Assembly (NCBI GenBank): GCA_902772435.1
Contig: CACYAX010000003.1
Span: 1 to 37,473, forward strand
DNA from: an uncultured Coriobacteriaceae bacterium
GTDB taxonomy: Bacteria > Actinomycetota > Coriobacteriia > Coriobacteriales > Atopobiaceae
DNA: 37,473 nt
Direction of reading: 5' to 3'
In this document: positions 25,537 through 33,817 of the stretch, piece by piece
Layout: each line of letters begins with the position of its first letter
Position numbering within the stretch: position 1 is the first letter of the stretch
The notes under the pieces: model-generated
Told to the model about the DNA's origin: nothing
Databases searched by the model: none
The model's input: the letters and a program-made list of their open reading frames with translations, nothing else
Made by a program: the position numbers and the translations under genes

Positions 25537-26505
25537 TCCGAGCAGTTTTATGCGTTTCTCCGAAGGAGCAAACGCATCTTTGGGCATACGGATACCTGCC
25601 CGAGCGGCCAGTATCCTTGCAAGCTCAGTCATCTGTTCAATGCTCCTGAGCTGGTCGTTTGTCACGAACTTGACAACATATCCCATCGATTCGAGGGCCA
25701 GTTGCCGCGCATAATCGTGTCCATAGGCACGCTGGTTATCGTGGTGTTCGCGCGATTGGTACTCAAACGCAGTGTATGCGTTGCGCCACAGCGCATCGCA
25801 GACCACCGATCGGCTGCCACAAATGGCAGCTGCATGGTCGTCGAGCGGGATAACGGCGTTCATCTCAGGCTTGGGGAGCCCAAAGCCACCCAAGCGCCGT
25901 GGGAGATAGAGGGGGAGCACCATCTCGGTCTCTTTAGGCGACCCCGAGTTGGGAAGCGTGTAGCGCAACGCCTGTCGCATGGTTTTGACACCGTGAACTC
26001 CGTCGAGTCCCACGAGGAACGATTCCGCCTCGTCCGGGGCGAGTAGTGGTTTCCTCGAAAAGATGCTTCGGTTTTGATTGTCACCAGTAAGTCGATAGAT
26101 ACCGCAGAGGCTCATGGCGAGCTTGATGGTTCCGATGAGGTCGAGCTCATTTGCGCATTGAAGAAGGCAGAGTGCGGGGCATGCCACCATGATGTCCTCG
26201 CTCAGCTGACAAAAAGATGCGCGGGACACACGGCTTGGAAGCACGTGTGCCTTGATGCCGCTCCAGCAACGACGATGCTCTTGGGATGGGACGATGACGT
26301 CGAGTGCCTCGTGAGGATCGAGTTGGAGAGCTGTCATGAAGCCGTCAAGTGTTTCTACGCCAAAGGCATCGCGCGCGATACGAAGAAGCTCGCTCTTTTG
26401 TGGAACGTGGGAAGACGCAAGGGGAACACGTTCGAGGTCCACATCGAGGGCGAGGCGACTCTCGAAGATGCGCTTTGCGGTGGTATGTCCTAGGAAAACA
26501 GCCAT
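25525..26505 (-). CDS. DUF559/PD-(D/E)XK nuclease-like protein with extra N-terminal domain
   Basis: A 326-residue protein. The C-terminal half fits a Vsr/DUF559-type fold. SPKETEMVLPLYL (189-201) has the usual S-P-x-E, GLPKPEMN provides the first strand, and Asp237 (CDALW), Glu248 (FEYQS), the His pair EHH and DYARQLALESMGYVVKFVT match the order D...E-x-(D/Q)...HH...R...G-W/Y-x-V. The third catalytic position is Gln250, so activity is uncertain. The N-terminal 180 residues (MAVFLGHTTAKRIFESR...) resemble nothing I can name; proteins of this shape occur near AbiEi-type antitoxin domains in actinobacteria. No good neighbouring partner on the same strand. GC is lower than in flanking pur genes, suggesting transfer. 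Confidence 0.7.
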   Translation of the reverse strand: MAVFLGHTTAKRIFESRLALDVDLERVPLASSHVPQKSELLRIARDAFGVETLDGFMTALQLDPHEALDVIVPSQEHRRCWSGIKAHVLPSRVSRASFCQLSEDIMVACPALCLLQCANELDLIGTIKLAMSLCGIYRLTGDNQNRSIFSRKPLLAPDEAESFLVGLDGVHGVKTMRQALRYTLPNSGSPKETEMVLPLYLPRRLGGFGLPKPEMNAVIPLDDHAAAICGSRSVVCDALWRNAYTAFEYQSREHHDNQRAYGHDYARQLALESMGYVVKFVTNDQLRSIEQMTELARILAARAGIRMPKDAFAPSEKRIKLLGCTF

Positions 26506-26889
26506 GAGAGAAGCATAGATATCGTATCTGGCGCGTAGTTAGCAGATAGCTGCGCGAAGTCTGCAGCAGACTGAAGAATCAGCAGGTGAAGGGCCCTGTT
26601 GACAACCAATTACTTGATAGCTCACAAGAGCGCCGCTCAAAGAATCACCATGATGGGAGACATTGGAATGAATGATGCGTTGTTTCACATCGGCGTGTGT
26701 CGGTCCCATAGCCCCTCAAGCTCAGCGTTTGACAATACCAAACCAGACGTCTGCTGTGCAACTTATACAATGGTTAGAGTATGAAGATGAGACGTACGAG
26801 AAGATGTGCCGACGGCTGAATTAAGAATCGCGCAAGAACTGGCTTCTCGTTGGCTGATCAGTGATATCCACATCTCCAAGGAGGTGCGT
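26506..26889. other. 384-base divergent gap before the first RyR-type gene
   Basis: AT-rich, without a credible gene. It contains GCAGATAG (26542-26549), shared with the rpsF upstream gap. It also has the 15-base near-palindrome AGTCTGC-a-GCAGACT (26558-26572). Two TTGACA sequences (26599-26604 and 26729-26734) have no well-spaced -10; TATACA near 26764 is 29 bases from the second. Confidence 0.45.
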
Positions 26890-29328
26890 ATGCATCGCGC
26901 AAACCACGTGTTGAAATGGCTTGCCGTCAGCTTTGCGGTGCTTGCCGTGGCCGCAGTTCTAGTGATTGTCGCGCTCAAACTGCAGTGCTTTACCATGGTG
27001 CTCGCCCTGTCTTTCGTCTCCCTCTTCCTGGCGATGGTGATCGTTTGGCGCTCTCTGTCGCGCGGCAGCTGGTCGCGACTCGCCAAATGGGCGGCTCTAT
27101 GCGTGCTGACCGGCGCATACGTGCTGGTCATCCCCCTCGCATATCACAAATGGCCTCTCGGGCTATGGGGCACTATAGCCACAACGTTTGAAAGCGTCCG
27201 ATGGGGGTTCAAGACACTCGTCGGTGGAGTTCCCGTGGGAGATGCCATCAAAGAGATGAAGGACCTCGTTGGCGGAGCCGACAGTCCCATTACGCAAGGG
27301 CAGCTCAAGGCCTACGTAATCCTCCTTGACATATATACCATCGCGATGCCCCTGCTCGCTGTCGCCGCTCTGCTTGACAAGTTCAAGACAGGGCTCGAAA
27401 AGCCCAAACTCTGGTGGTTCTCTATTGGCAATGAGGTTGCCTACATCTTCGATGACTTCGACGAGCGCACTCAGACGCTCGTCGACAGCATCTGCAAGGC
27501 GTCCGATGGGACAAGAACCCAATTTGGGGTGACAGAGCGTGGTACCGAAAAGGGCAGTGAGTCCGATGCCGTCGTGCGGGCCGTACACCATACGCTGAAG
27601 GATGCGTATCGTCATCCTGGCGATCCATCTGCAGGCGAGCTGCTTCCTTCTCCTGCGAACGCCGGTAAGGACAAATTCCCATTCATCGTCATCTGCAACA
27701 CAAGGGTCAGTGCGAGTGTGAAGGAGAGGCTCGAGCTCTATCAGGCAAGCAAGGCAACGGTGATAGCTACGAGCCTGGATGCCGCAACCGCGACCGCATA
27801 CCTAGGTGAAATGAAAGCGCTCCATACGTTCTATATCGGTGCAGACAAAAGCGCGAATGTCCAGCGTGCGGCGCAGCTCATGAAGACGCTGGACGAGGAC
27901 GACCGACAGCCACAGGCGGAAAAGCACCACGTATACTGCCTGTCAAACACAGATGAGTCGATGCTAATCTTCGATGCGCTTGCACAGCAAAAGCTCAGGG
28001 AGATACCTGAAGACAAGCGCTCAGAATGGCTTGCCGACCGAGCGACCCTTCGGCTCATCTCTGAGCCACGAGAGCGCATGCTCAATCTCTTGACCGAGAA
28101 ACCCCTGTTCAGCGTACTCAACAACGGGGGAAAGCGTCTGACCGTGCTCATTGTGGGACTGGGCGAAAACGGCATCGAGGCGCTCAAAGATGCCTACTGG
28201 ATTGGCTGCATGCGCGATGTCCGCCTGCGCATCATCGGCATCGACAAGGATGCGGACCGCATAAGGGCCGTACTGGAAGATTCTTGCCCTGAGATGTTCG
28301 ACCTTGGCAAGCGCCGGCATGCGGTTTCTATAATCAGGGCTGATGTAGAGACTGGTCAGCTCAAGAAGACCCTGGACAAGTGCATTTCAGCGGATCCGGA
28401 GTCTGACGAGCGTGTATACGCGATAGTCGCACGCGGGAACGACGAGCTCAATCTGCAAACCGCCATCAAGCTCAGGCGCATTTTCTCCTACCGTGGCCTC
28501 GAGCACCAGATTTCTTCGACGGACGCGAACACGAGGCGCAGAACCATGATCATGCCTCTCATCAGGGGTTCGGTTGTGGCAAAGGCGGCGGAGAGCCTGG
28601 TAAGCGACGACAAGGGGGCCGAGTTCCAGAAGTTCGAGCTCACCCCCTTTGGTTCTCGTGCCGAGGTGTTCTCATACGAGAACATCGTGTGCTCCGCATG
28701 GGAACAGGTTGCCGTTTCCGTCTGTGCTGCATACGACGCGGTTCACAGCGACCAACGAAAGAACTGCAAGCAGATTGGCTGGAAGGCGGACAGGCAATCG
28801 ACGTTTGCCCAGTACAACTCCTTCGAGATCAAGAAGCTCTCGAATCGCGTCTGTGCACGGCATATCCCCTATAAGCTCTGGTCGATGGGCGACCATGATA
28901 CAGCGATGGAGGTTTTGGCACACTGGAAAAAGCAGCTGGGTGTGGGAGAGGCTCAATTTGAGCAGTTGATGACCCCTTGGAGCCTGAATTCGGGCATCAC
29001 GCTCGAAGACGAGCGGCAGGCTATAGGGCACTACCACGATCCCATCTCCAAACTTGCCGCCCTCGAGCATGATCGCTGGTGGGCCTTCTATCAGGCCTGT
29101 GGCTGGAGAGGCATTACGGTCGAAGACGTTGAGGAGCTTGCCAAGGCCGAGGCCATCTCGCGCAAAGCCCACCAATCCGCCAAGCTTCTCATGCACGGCT
29201 ACATGTGTCCCGTCGAGGAGCTTGCCGCGAGGGGAGAGGCATGGAACGACGACCCCTTCGTCTACGATCGCGCCATCGTTATCGAGTTGGATCGTGAACT
29301 TGCGCGAACCGTGGTTAGCGAGGTATGA
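26890..29328 (+). CDS. Membrane protein with Rossmann (TrkA-N-like) modules and C-terminal RyR-like domain
   Basis: An 812-residue protein starting at the ATG at 26890 with AAGGAGG 5 bases upstream; a GTG at 26806 has no site. Helices lie at about 9-29, 35-53, 67-84 and 141-162. No potassium-filter motif is seen. Then come two Rossmann-like parts. The first is near 176-310 (WFSIGNEVAYIFDDFDE..., FPFIVICNTRVSASVKERLELY). The second is clear: RLTVLIVGLGENGIEAL (416-432) with an acidic end to the second strand (IIGIDKD), the pattern of TrkA-N/RCK domains. Residues about 718-800 resemble a RyR domain: KLAALEHDRWWAFYQACGWRG, a helical stretch, then MCPVEELAARG and VYDRAIVIE. It converges on a similar gene and shares its terminator. 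I know of no experimentally characterised protein with this exact layout. Confidence 0.75.
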   Translation: MHRANHVLKWLAVSFAVLAVAAVLVIVALKLQCFTMVLALSFVSLFLAMVIVWRSLSRGSWSRLAKWAALCVLTGAYVLVIPLAYHKWPLGLWGTIATTFESVRWGFKTLVGGVPVGDAIKEMKDLVGGADSPITQGQLKAYVILLDIYTIAMPLLAVAALLDKFKTGLEKPKLWWFSIGNEVAYIFDDFDERTQTLVDSICKASDGTRTQFGVTERGTEKGSESDAVVRAVHHTLKDAYRHPGDPSAGELLPSPANAGKDKFPFIVICNTRVSASVKERLELYQASKATVIATSLDAATATAYLGEMKALHTFYIGADKSANVQRAAQLMKTLDEDDRQPQAEKHHVYCLSNTDESMLIFDALAQQKLREIPEDKRSEWLADRATLRLISEPRERMLNLLTEKPLFSVLNNGGKRLTVLIVGLGENGIEALKDAYWIGCMRDVRLRIIGIDKDADRIRAVLEDSCPEMFDLGKRRHAVSIIRADVETGQLKKTLDKCISADPESDERVYAIVARGNDELNLQTAIKLRRIFSYRGLEHQISSTDANTRRRTMIMPLIRGSVVAKAAESLVSDDKGAEFQKFELTPFGSRAEVFSYENIVCSAWEQVAVSVCAAYDAVHSDQRKNCKQIGWKADRQSTFAQYNSFEIKKLSNRVCARHIPYKLWSMGDHDTAMEVLAHWKKQLGVGEAQFEQLMTPWSLNSGITLEDERQAIGHYHDPISKLAALEHDRWWAFYQACGWRGITVEDVEELAKAEAISRKAHQSAKLLMHGYMCPVEELAARGEAWNDDPFVYDRAIVIELDRELARTVVSEV

Positions 29329-29360
29329 GCTGCAGCTGAATGGCGACGCATCTGTACGTG

Positions 29361-29397
29361 AAAGCACCCGCAGGGCCGCGTGGCCTTGCGGGTGCTT
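29361..29397. terminator. Bidirectional terminator between the two RyR-type genes
   Basis: A 17-bp stem AAAGCACCCGCAGGGCC / GGCCTTGCGGGTGCTTT with one G-T pair and loop GCGT. A-tract on one side and T-tract on the other, so it can end transcription from both convergent genes. Confidence 0.9.
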
Positions 29398-29423
29398 TGC
29401 CATTGCTGCGTGAGAGTCTGACC

Positions 29424-31169
29424 TCAGCTGTCCTGCGTAGCGTACAACCTGCGGACTTCGTCGAAACTGCCCTCTGCCTGCAGGATCTTGCCCAGACCGA
29501 TGTAGGCGTCTGCGTCCTTGCTCTTATCGCCTGTGAGCTTGGCATACGGCACGAGATCGGGATGGCGCCTACGGTTGTTGTCGCGGACGTCCGCATACTC
29601 CCAGTTGTTCATGAAGTGGAAGCGCATCCAGCGGATGTGCTCGATCTCTTGGAGCTCGTCTCGCAGGGCGTTATCGAGCTCCATGTAGCGCTCACTGCAC
29701 TGCTCCAGTGTCATGGCCTCGCTGACCTCGAAGCCCCGTTCCTGCAGCAACCGGTACTTCACCGCATCGTGTGCAGCCACGGCGTAGTTCGACCTGCGCA
29801 GGAAGCCGCTCATTCCCTCGTGCCAGCTCTCGAGGAAGAGCGGGCACCTAAGGCAACCGCTCATGTCATCGCCCAGTGCCTTGAGGCGATTGTCACGGAT
29901 TGCCTCACGCTGCTCGTCATCGGAGCTTTGCGTTATTTCGCCCCAATCTGCATGGTTCTTGCAGCGGGGGCACGCATTGCAGCGCTCGGTGCTCAGCCCG
30001 TAGAAGACATCGTGCAGCTTACCGTTGTTATGGTTGCGCTCATCCATCACGAACGCGCTGGTAAGAAGGCTTGACTTCATGCCGAACAGGGTCACGCGAT
30101 TCTTGTTCGTCCCCCTGAACTTTACGTTGAAAAGCCGCTCATAGCTCTTGTCCGCACATAGCACGTGAACCTCACCGCAGGTGAGCGAAAGCAGCTGGGA
30201 GGCAATCTGCGGGTTCTCTGCATATGCACCGCAGACGATGACGCGATCTGCGTCCTCGAACAGTTCGATGCAGTTCGTCCAAGAGGCGTCCATGAAGGTT
30301 ATGCTGTCACCCTCTGCTGTCGTGCTTGCTCCGCTTGCAGCATGCGCGTCCCCAACTACGTTCACATGCGCAACCTTGTCCAGCTGGGGGTGCATGTTGC
30401 GATACGTGCCGAAATCGCCGACGACCGTGTAGTTCGTGCCGCCCTTCACCGAGTAGACGTTCACCAGCAAACCCTGCGTGAGGAGGGATTCCGCATATGC
30501 GCCGCTGCCAATGAGCGCGATCTTTTCGTCAGCCAACACGGGATGGCGATACCAGTAGTCTTCGGCACAGGCCTGAGCCAAGCTGAAGGGGAGAATCCGC
30601 TCGTCCTCCATGCCCTCGGCAACGAATTCGTCGAGCTTGATGTGGATGTCCTTCGCCTTCTCCATCTGGCGCTCGTTCTTTGCGAGGAACGCGAGCGCAT
30701 CAGCGTCCTTGTCGAAGAGCAAAACCTGGCTCGTCATCTCAAACGACAGGGGGCTATCGCCCGTTATGACCGTGCGACCCTTCTTCTCGAGGTTCTTTGC
30801 CAGGGCACCCACCAGCTCATCGTCGCCATGAAGGGCGATGGCGTCAGGGTCAGCGGCCTTCTTGAGGGTACGCACCGTGCTGCCCACGTATTTGATACCA
30901 GACAAGAAGAACGTGCAGAGCACGCCGTATGCAAGCACGAAGCCCAGCCAACGCGCAATCTCGATGAAGACGTTCGTCTCCACGAGGCTCGTCTCAAAAC
31001 GCAGGTATTTGAAGCTCTCGAGCAGGGACGGATAGAAGGGCTCGCCCGTGAGCCCATGCCCAATCGTTCCGAACGTAATGATGAGGAGCGGGAAGATGAT
31101 CGTGAGCCATCCCGCTTTGCTGAACAGACTTTTCTTCTCGGACTTTTCGCCCTTGTTCCCGTCTGCCAT
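29424..31169 (-). CDS. Membrane protein with Rossmann modules, cysteine cluster and C-terminal RyR domain
   Basis: A 581-residue protein. A short Lys-rich N-terminus precedes helices at about 20-38 and 67-95. A first Rossmann-like part (DAIALHGDDELVGALAKNL, about 109-127) is followed by a second (KIALIGSGAYAESLL, 216-230; later DRVIVCGAYAENPQIASQLL). Cys397, 400 and 403 (CNACPRC) with Cys439 and 442 (CLRC) suggest a metal or Fe-S site. Residues about 505-562 match the RyR domain well: QEIEHIRWMRFHFMNNWEY, then RRRHPDLVPY and DKSKDADAY. In eukaryotes this fold occurs in ryanodine receptors; bacterial copies are found in ion-channel-like and conflict-system proteins. The ATG has GAGGGG upstream. 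It is a shorter counterpart of the convergent 26890 gene. Confidence 0.8.
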   Translation of the reverse strand: MADGNKGEKSEKKSLFSKAGWLTIIFPLLIITFGTIGHGLTGEPFYPSLLESFKYLRFETSLVETNVFIEIARWLGFVLAYGVLCTFFLSGIKYVGSTVRTLKKAADPDAIALHGDDELVGALAKNLEKKGRTVITGDSPLSFEMTSQVLLFDKDADALAFLAKNERQMEKAKDIHIKLDEFVAEGMEDERILPFSLAQACAEDYWYRHPVLADEKIALIGSGAYAESLLTQGLLVNVYSVKGGTNYTVVGDFGTYRNMHPQLDKVAHVNVVGDAHAASGASTTAEGDSITFMDASWTNCIELFEDADRVIVCGAYAENPQIASQLLSLTCGEVHVLCADKSYERLFNVKFRGTNKNRVTLFGMKSSLLTSAFVMDERNHNNGKLHDVFYGLSTERCNACPRCKNHADWGEITQSSDDEQREAIRDNRLKALGDDMSGCLRCPLFLESWHEGMSGFLRRSNYAVAAHDAVKYRLLQERGFEVSEAMTLEQCSERYMELDNALRDELQEIEHIRWMRFHFMNNWEYADVRDNNRRRHPDLVPYAKLTGDKSKDADAYIGLGKILQAEGSFDEVRRLYATQDS

Positions 31170-31662
31170 GAGAATCCCCTCGTGTAGCTGCTCGGTAGCC
31201 CATCGGTGCTTCTATGATGACAGCTCCGCGCGCGCAGATGGCGCAGACTTCTCCGATATGCCTAATTTGGGCAGGCAAGAACGGGGGTTGGCCCTCTGCG
31301 ACTCATTGGGCGCGGCAGGCAAGAGCGAGGATGGGCCCTTGTGAGCCTTTCGATGCAGAGCGAGCTCAGTCTTCGCAGATTGAGGCATGTTCTCATCTAT
31401 TTCGGAAACGCTGCCAAACGTCATCTATTCCCGCTGTATCGACAAGAGACTCGAAGGGGCTGACGGCAGGCGTCAGCCCCCGAAGCGTTGTCCCGTGTCC
31501 GATCCGGGCAGCGATCCCGGAATTTGGCGCTCTGCCCCACTTGCAACAAGCTGATGAAGCTCGGCTGCAGTTTGGGGGGAGGGGAAGGTTCGGCTCTATA
31601 CTTGACGGATGAGAACGTACCGTAAGGCCCGCCGCGGCGGGCCGAGACGTGAGGAGAATATC
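31170..31662. other. 493-base gap before purD
   Basis: I see no supportable gene. It has a 10-bp hairpin GGGGCTGACG-gcagg-CGTCAGCCCC (31456-31480) without a T-tract, TTGACG (about 31598-31603) with no good -10, and an 18-base perfect palindrome GGCCCGCCGCGGCGGGCC (31626-31643) in the purD leader, just before the ribosome-binding site. I looked for a purine-pathway ZTP riboswitch and did not find its conserved blocks. Confidence 0.5.
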
Positions 31663-32952
31663 ATGGCCGAGAAGATCGACATCCTGTTGCTAGGTGCGGG
31701 CGGGCGCGAGCATGCCCTGCTCAAGAAGCTCTCCGAGTCCCCGCGCGCGGGCAAGCTCTGGGTGGCGCCGGGTAACGGCGGCATGCTGCAGCTGGCCGAG
31801 GTCGCGCCGGTCAACCAGGAGGACGGCGACCAGGTGGCCACGTGGGCAGCCGAGAACGGTATCGGCCTCGTGGTCATCGGTCCTGAGGCCCCGCTCGTGG
31901 CAGGCGTGGGCGACGCGGTGCGCGCGAAGGGCATCGCGTGCTTCGGCCCCAGTGGCCAGGCGGCGCAGATGGAGGGCTCCAAGGAGTTCGCCAAGCAGGT
32001 CATGGCACGCGCGGGCGCGCCGACCGCTGCCTACCAGTCCTTCACGGACGAGACCGCCTGTGCGGAGTACGTGCGCAAGCTGGGTGGCCCCATCGTCATC
32101 AAGGCCGACGGCCTGGCCGCGGGCAAGGGCGTCATCGTGGCGGCGACCACCGACGAGGCCCTCGCGGGCGTGCACGAGTGCTTCACCGCCTTTGGCGACG
32201 CGGGCAACACCGTGATCGTGGAAGAGATGCTCGAAGGCCCCGAGTGCAGCCTGCTCGCGCTCACCGACGGCACCACGCTCGTGCCGCTGGCCACCTCCCA
32301 GGACCACAAGCGCGCCCTCGACGGCGACAAGGGCCCCAACACGGGCGGCATGGGCGTCTACTCTCCCGTGCCCATCCTGCTTGACGGCGAGCTCGAGCAG
32401 ATGACTGCCATCATGCAGCGTGTGGTCGACCAGCTCCGCGCCGACGGCATCACCTACTCCGGCTGCCTCTACGGTGGCTTCATGCTCACCAAGGACGGCC
32501 CCAAGGTGCTCGAGTTCAACGCGCGCTTCGGCGATCCCGAGACGCAGGTCGTGCTGCCGCGCATGCAGGCCGACCTCGTGGAGGCGTTCCTCGCCTGCGA
32601 TAACGGCACCCTGTCTGACGTGCCCATCACCTGGGGCGATGACTGGGCCGTCTCCGTGGTGCTCACGAGCGCGGGCTATCCGGGCAGCTACGAGAAGGGC
32701 AAGGTCATCACCGGCATCGAGGACGCCAACGCCATGGACGGCGTGACGGTCTACCATGCGGGCACCGCGCTCGGCGAGAATGGCGAGGTGCTCACCGCTG
32801 GTGGTCGCGTGCTTGACGTGACGGCCGTGGCCCCCACGTTCGAGGCCGCGCGCGCCCAGTCCTACGCTGCCTGCGAGAAGATCGACTTCGAGGGCAAGAC
32901 CTTCCGCACCGACATCGGTCTCAAGGCCATTTTGGGGCGCGAGAACCTGTAG
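31663..32952 (+). CDS. purD: Phosphoribosylamine-glycine ligase
   Basis: A 429-residue ATP-grasp enzyme for the second step of de novo purine synthesis (phosphoribosylamine + glycine + ATP to GAR). It begins MAEKIDILLLGAGGREHALLKKL. Characteristic blocks are WVAPGNGGM, VVIGPEAPLVAGVGDAVRAKGI, FGPSGQAAQMEGSKEFAKQVM, PIVIKADGLAAGKGVIVA, KRALDGDKGPNTGGMGVYSPVP and EFNARFGDPETQVVLPRM. Start at 31663 has GAGGAG upstream. It is 9 bases from the Nudix gene and co-oriented, so the two are likely co-transcribed. Confidence 0.98.
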   Translation: MAEKIDILLLGAGGREHALLKKLSESPRAGKLWVAPGNGGMLQLAEVAPVNQEDGDQVATWAAENGIGLVVIGPEAPLVAGVGDAVRAKGIACFGPSGQAAQMEGSKEFAKQVMARAGAPTAAYQSFTDETACAEYVRKLGGPIVIKADGLAAGKGVIVAATTDEALAGVHECFTAFGDAGNTVIVEEMLEGPECSLLALTDGTTLVPLATSQDHKRALDGDKGPNTGGMGVYSPVPILLDGELEQMTAIMQRVVDQLRADGITYSGCLYGGFMLTKDGPKVLEFNARFGDPETQVVLPRMQADLVEAFLACDNGTLSDVPITWGDDWAVSVVLTSAGYPGSYEKGKVITGIEDANAMDGVTVYHAGTALGENGEVLTAGGRVLDVTAVAPTFEAARAQSYAACEKIDFEGKTFRTDIGLKAILGRENL

Positions 32953-32961
32953 GAGGACCAC

Positions 32962-33738
32962 ATGGCCGAAGACAAGGACATCATCGAGGTCGTGCCGGAC
33001 ACGAACCTCACGACCAGCGATGACGTGCTGATGTTCGATCACGCCCGCGAACTCGACGGCGCGCTGAACGACATGAAGGGCAGTGCCCAGGCATTCGTGC
33101 TCGACGGGGACCGCCTCGAGAACGACCACGCGTCGGGCGAGCCGGTGCGTCGCCCCTTCACCATGGGTGACGACGATCCGCGCGACGTCAACCTGTGCGA
33201 GCGCGTGGAGGATGAGGACGTGGTCTTCACGGGCCGCATCTTCAACGTCGACCGCCTGAAGGTCAAGCTGCCCAACGGCAACGAGTCCCTGCGTGACGTG
33301 GTGCGCCATCCGGGCGCGGTGGCCATCGTGGCGCTCACCGACGACGGGCGCATCTGCCTCGTGCGCCAGTACCGCGCCGCCCTCGGGCGCGTGACCGTTG
33401 AGATACCTGCGGGCAAGCTCGACCCCGGCGAGGACCCGATGGATTGTGCCGTGCGCGAGCTGCACGAGGAGACGGGCATGCGTGCCGATAACATGGCCTT
33501 CCTCACGACCATCGCCACAGGCGTGGGCTTCTGCGATGAGCTCATCCACATATACATGGCCACGGGCCTCAGCTTCGATCGCTCAGACCCAGATGCGGAC
33601 GAGTTCATCAACGTCGACCTCGTCGCACTGCCCGAATTCATCGACGCGGTGCTCGATGGCAAGGTCGAGGACGCCAAGACCATCGTCGGCGCGCTCATCT
33701 GCGACTCGGTCGCCCATCGCCTGGCACCCCAGGAGTAA
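32962..33738 (+). CDS. Nudix hydrolase, ADP-ribose pyrophosphatase type, with N-terminal extension
   Basis: A 258-residue protein. The perfect Nudix box (G-x5-E-x7-REU-x-EE-x-GU) is at 151-173 (GKLDPGE ... RELHEETGM). Strands before it (VVFTGRIFNVDRLKVKLPNG, VVRHPGAVAIVAL, CLVRQYRAALG) fit the NudF/ADP-ribose pyrophosphatase group, which removes ADP-ribose or similar nucleoside diphosphate sugars. About 80 acidic residues precede the domain and are not normal for the family; they look unstructured. AGGAGG lies before the ATG. Followed by a terminator shared with the convergent kinase gene. Confidence 0.88.
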   Translation: MAEDKDIIEVVPDTNLTTSDDVLMFDHARELDGALNDMKGSAQAFVLDGDRLENDHASGEPVRRPFTMGDDDPRDVNLCERVEDEDVVFTGRIFNVDRLKVKLPNGNESLRDVVRHPGAVAIVALTDDGRICLVRQYRAALGRVTVEIPAGKLDPGEDPMDCAVRELHEETGMRADNMAFLTTIATGVGFCDELIHIYMATGLSFDRSDPDADEFINVDLVALPEFIDAVLDGKVEDAKTIVGALICDSVAHRLAPQE

Positions 33739-33756
33739 GCAGCACAAACAAGCAAT

Positions 33757-33795
33757 AAAAACGCGCCCCGCGGCTGAGCTGCGGGGCGCGTTCGT
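33757..33795. terminator. Bidirectional terminator between the Nudix and pyridoxal-kinase genes
   Basis: A 12-bp stem AACGCGCCCCGC/GCGGGGCGCGTT with a 9-base loop. The A-tract on the left gives a strong U-tail for the leftward gene; the rightward tail is weaker (TTCGTG). Confidence 0.85.
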
Positions 33796-33817
33796 GTGCG
33801 TGTCGCCTGTGTCTTTG

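Noticed and set aside
26890-31169. Classical potassium channel
   Set aside because: Membrane helices and RCK-like Rossmann parts are present, but no TVGYG-like filter is seen in either protein.
31214-31612. Possible small gene in the gap before purD
   Set aside because: No ribosome-binding site, no family similarity and no codon-bias support; several overlapping frames are equally open.
31170-31662. ZTP or purine riboswitch before purD
   Set aside because: The conserved blocks of those riboswitches could not be found; only simple hairpins are visible.
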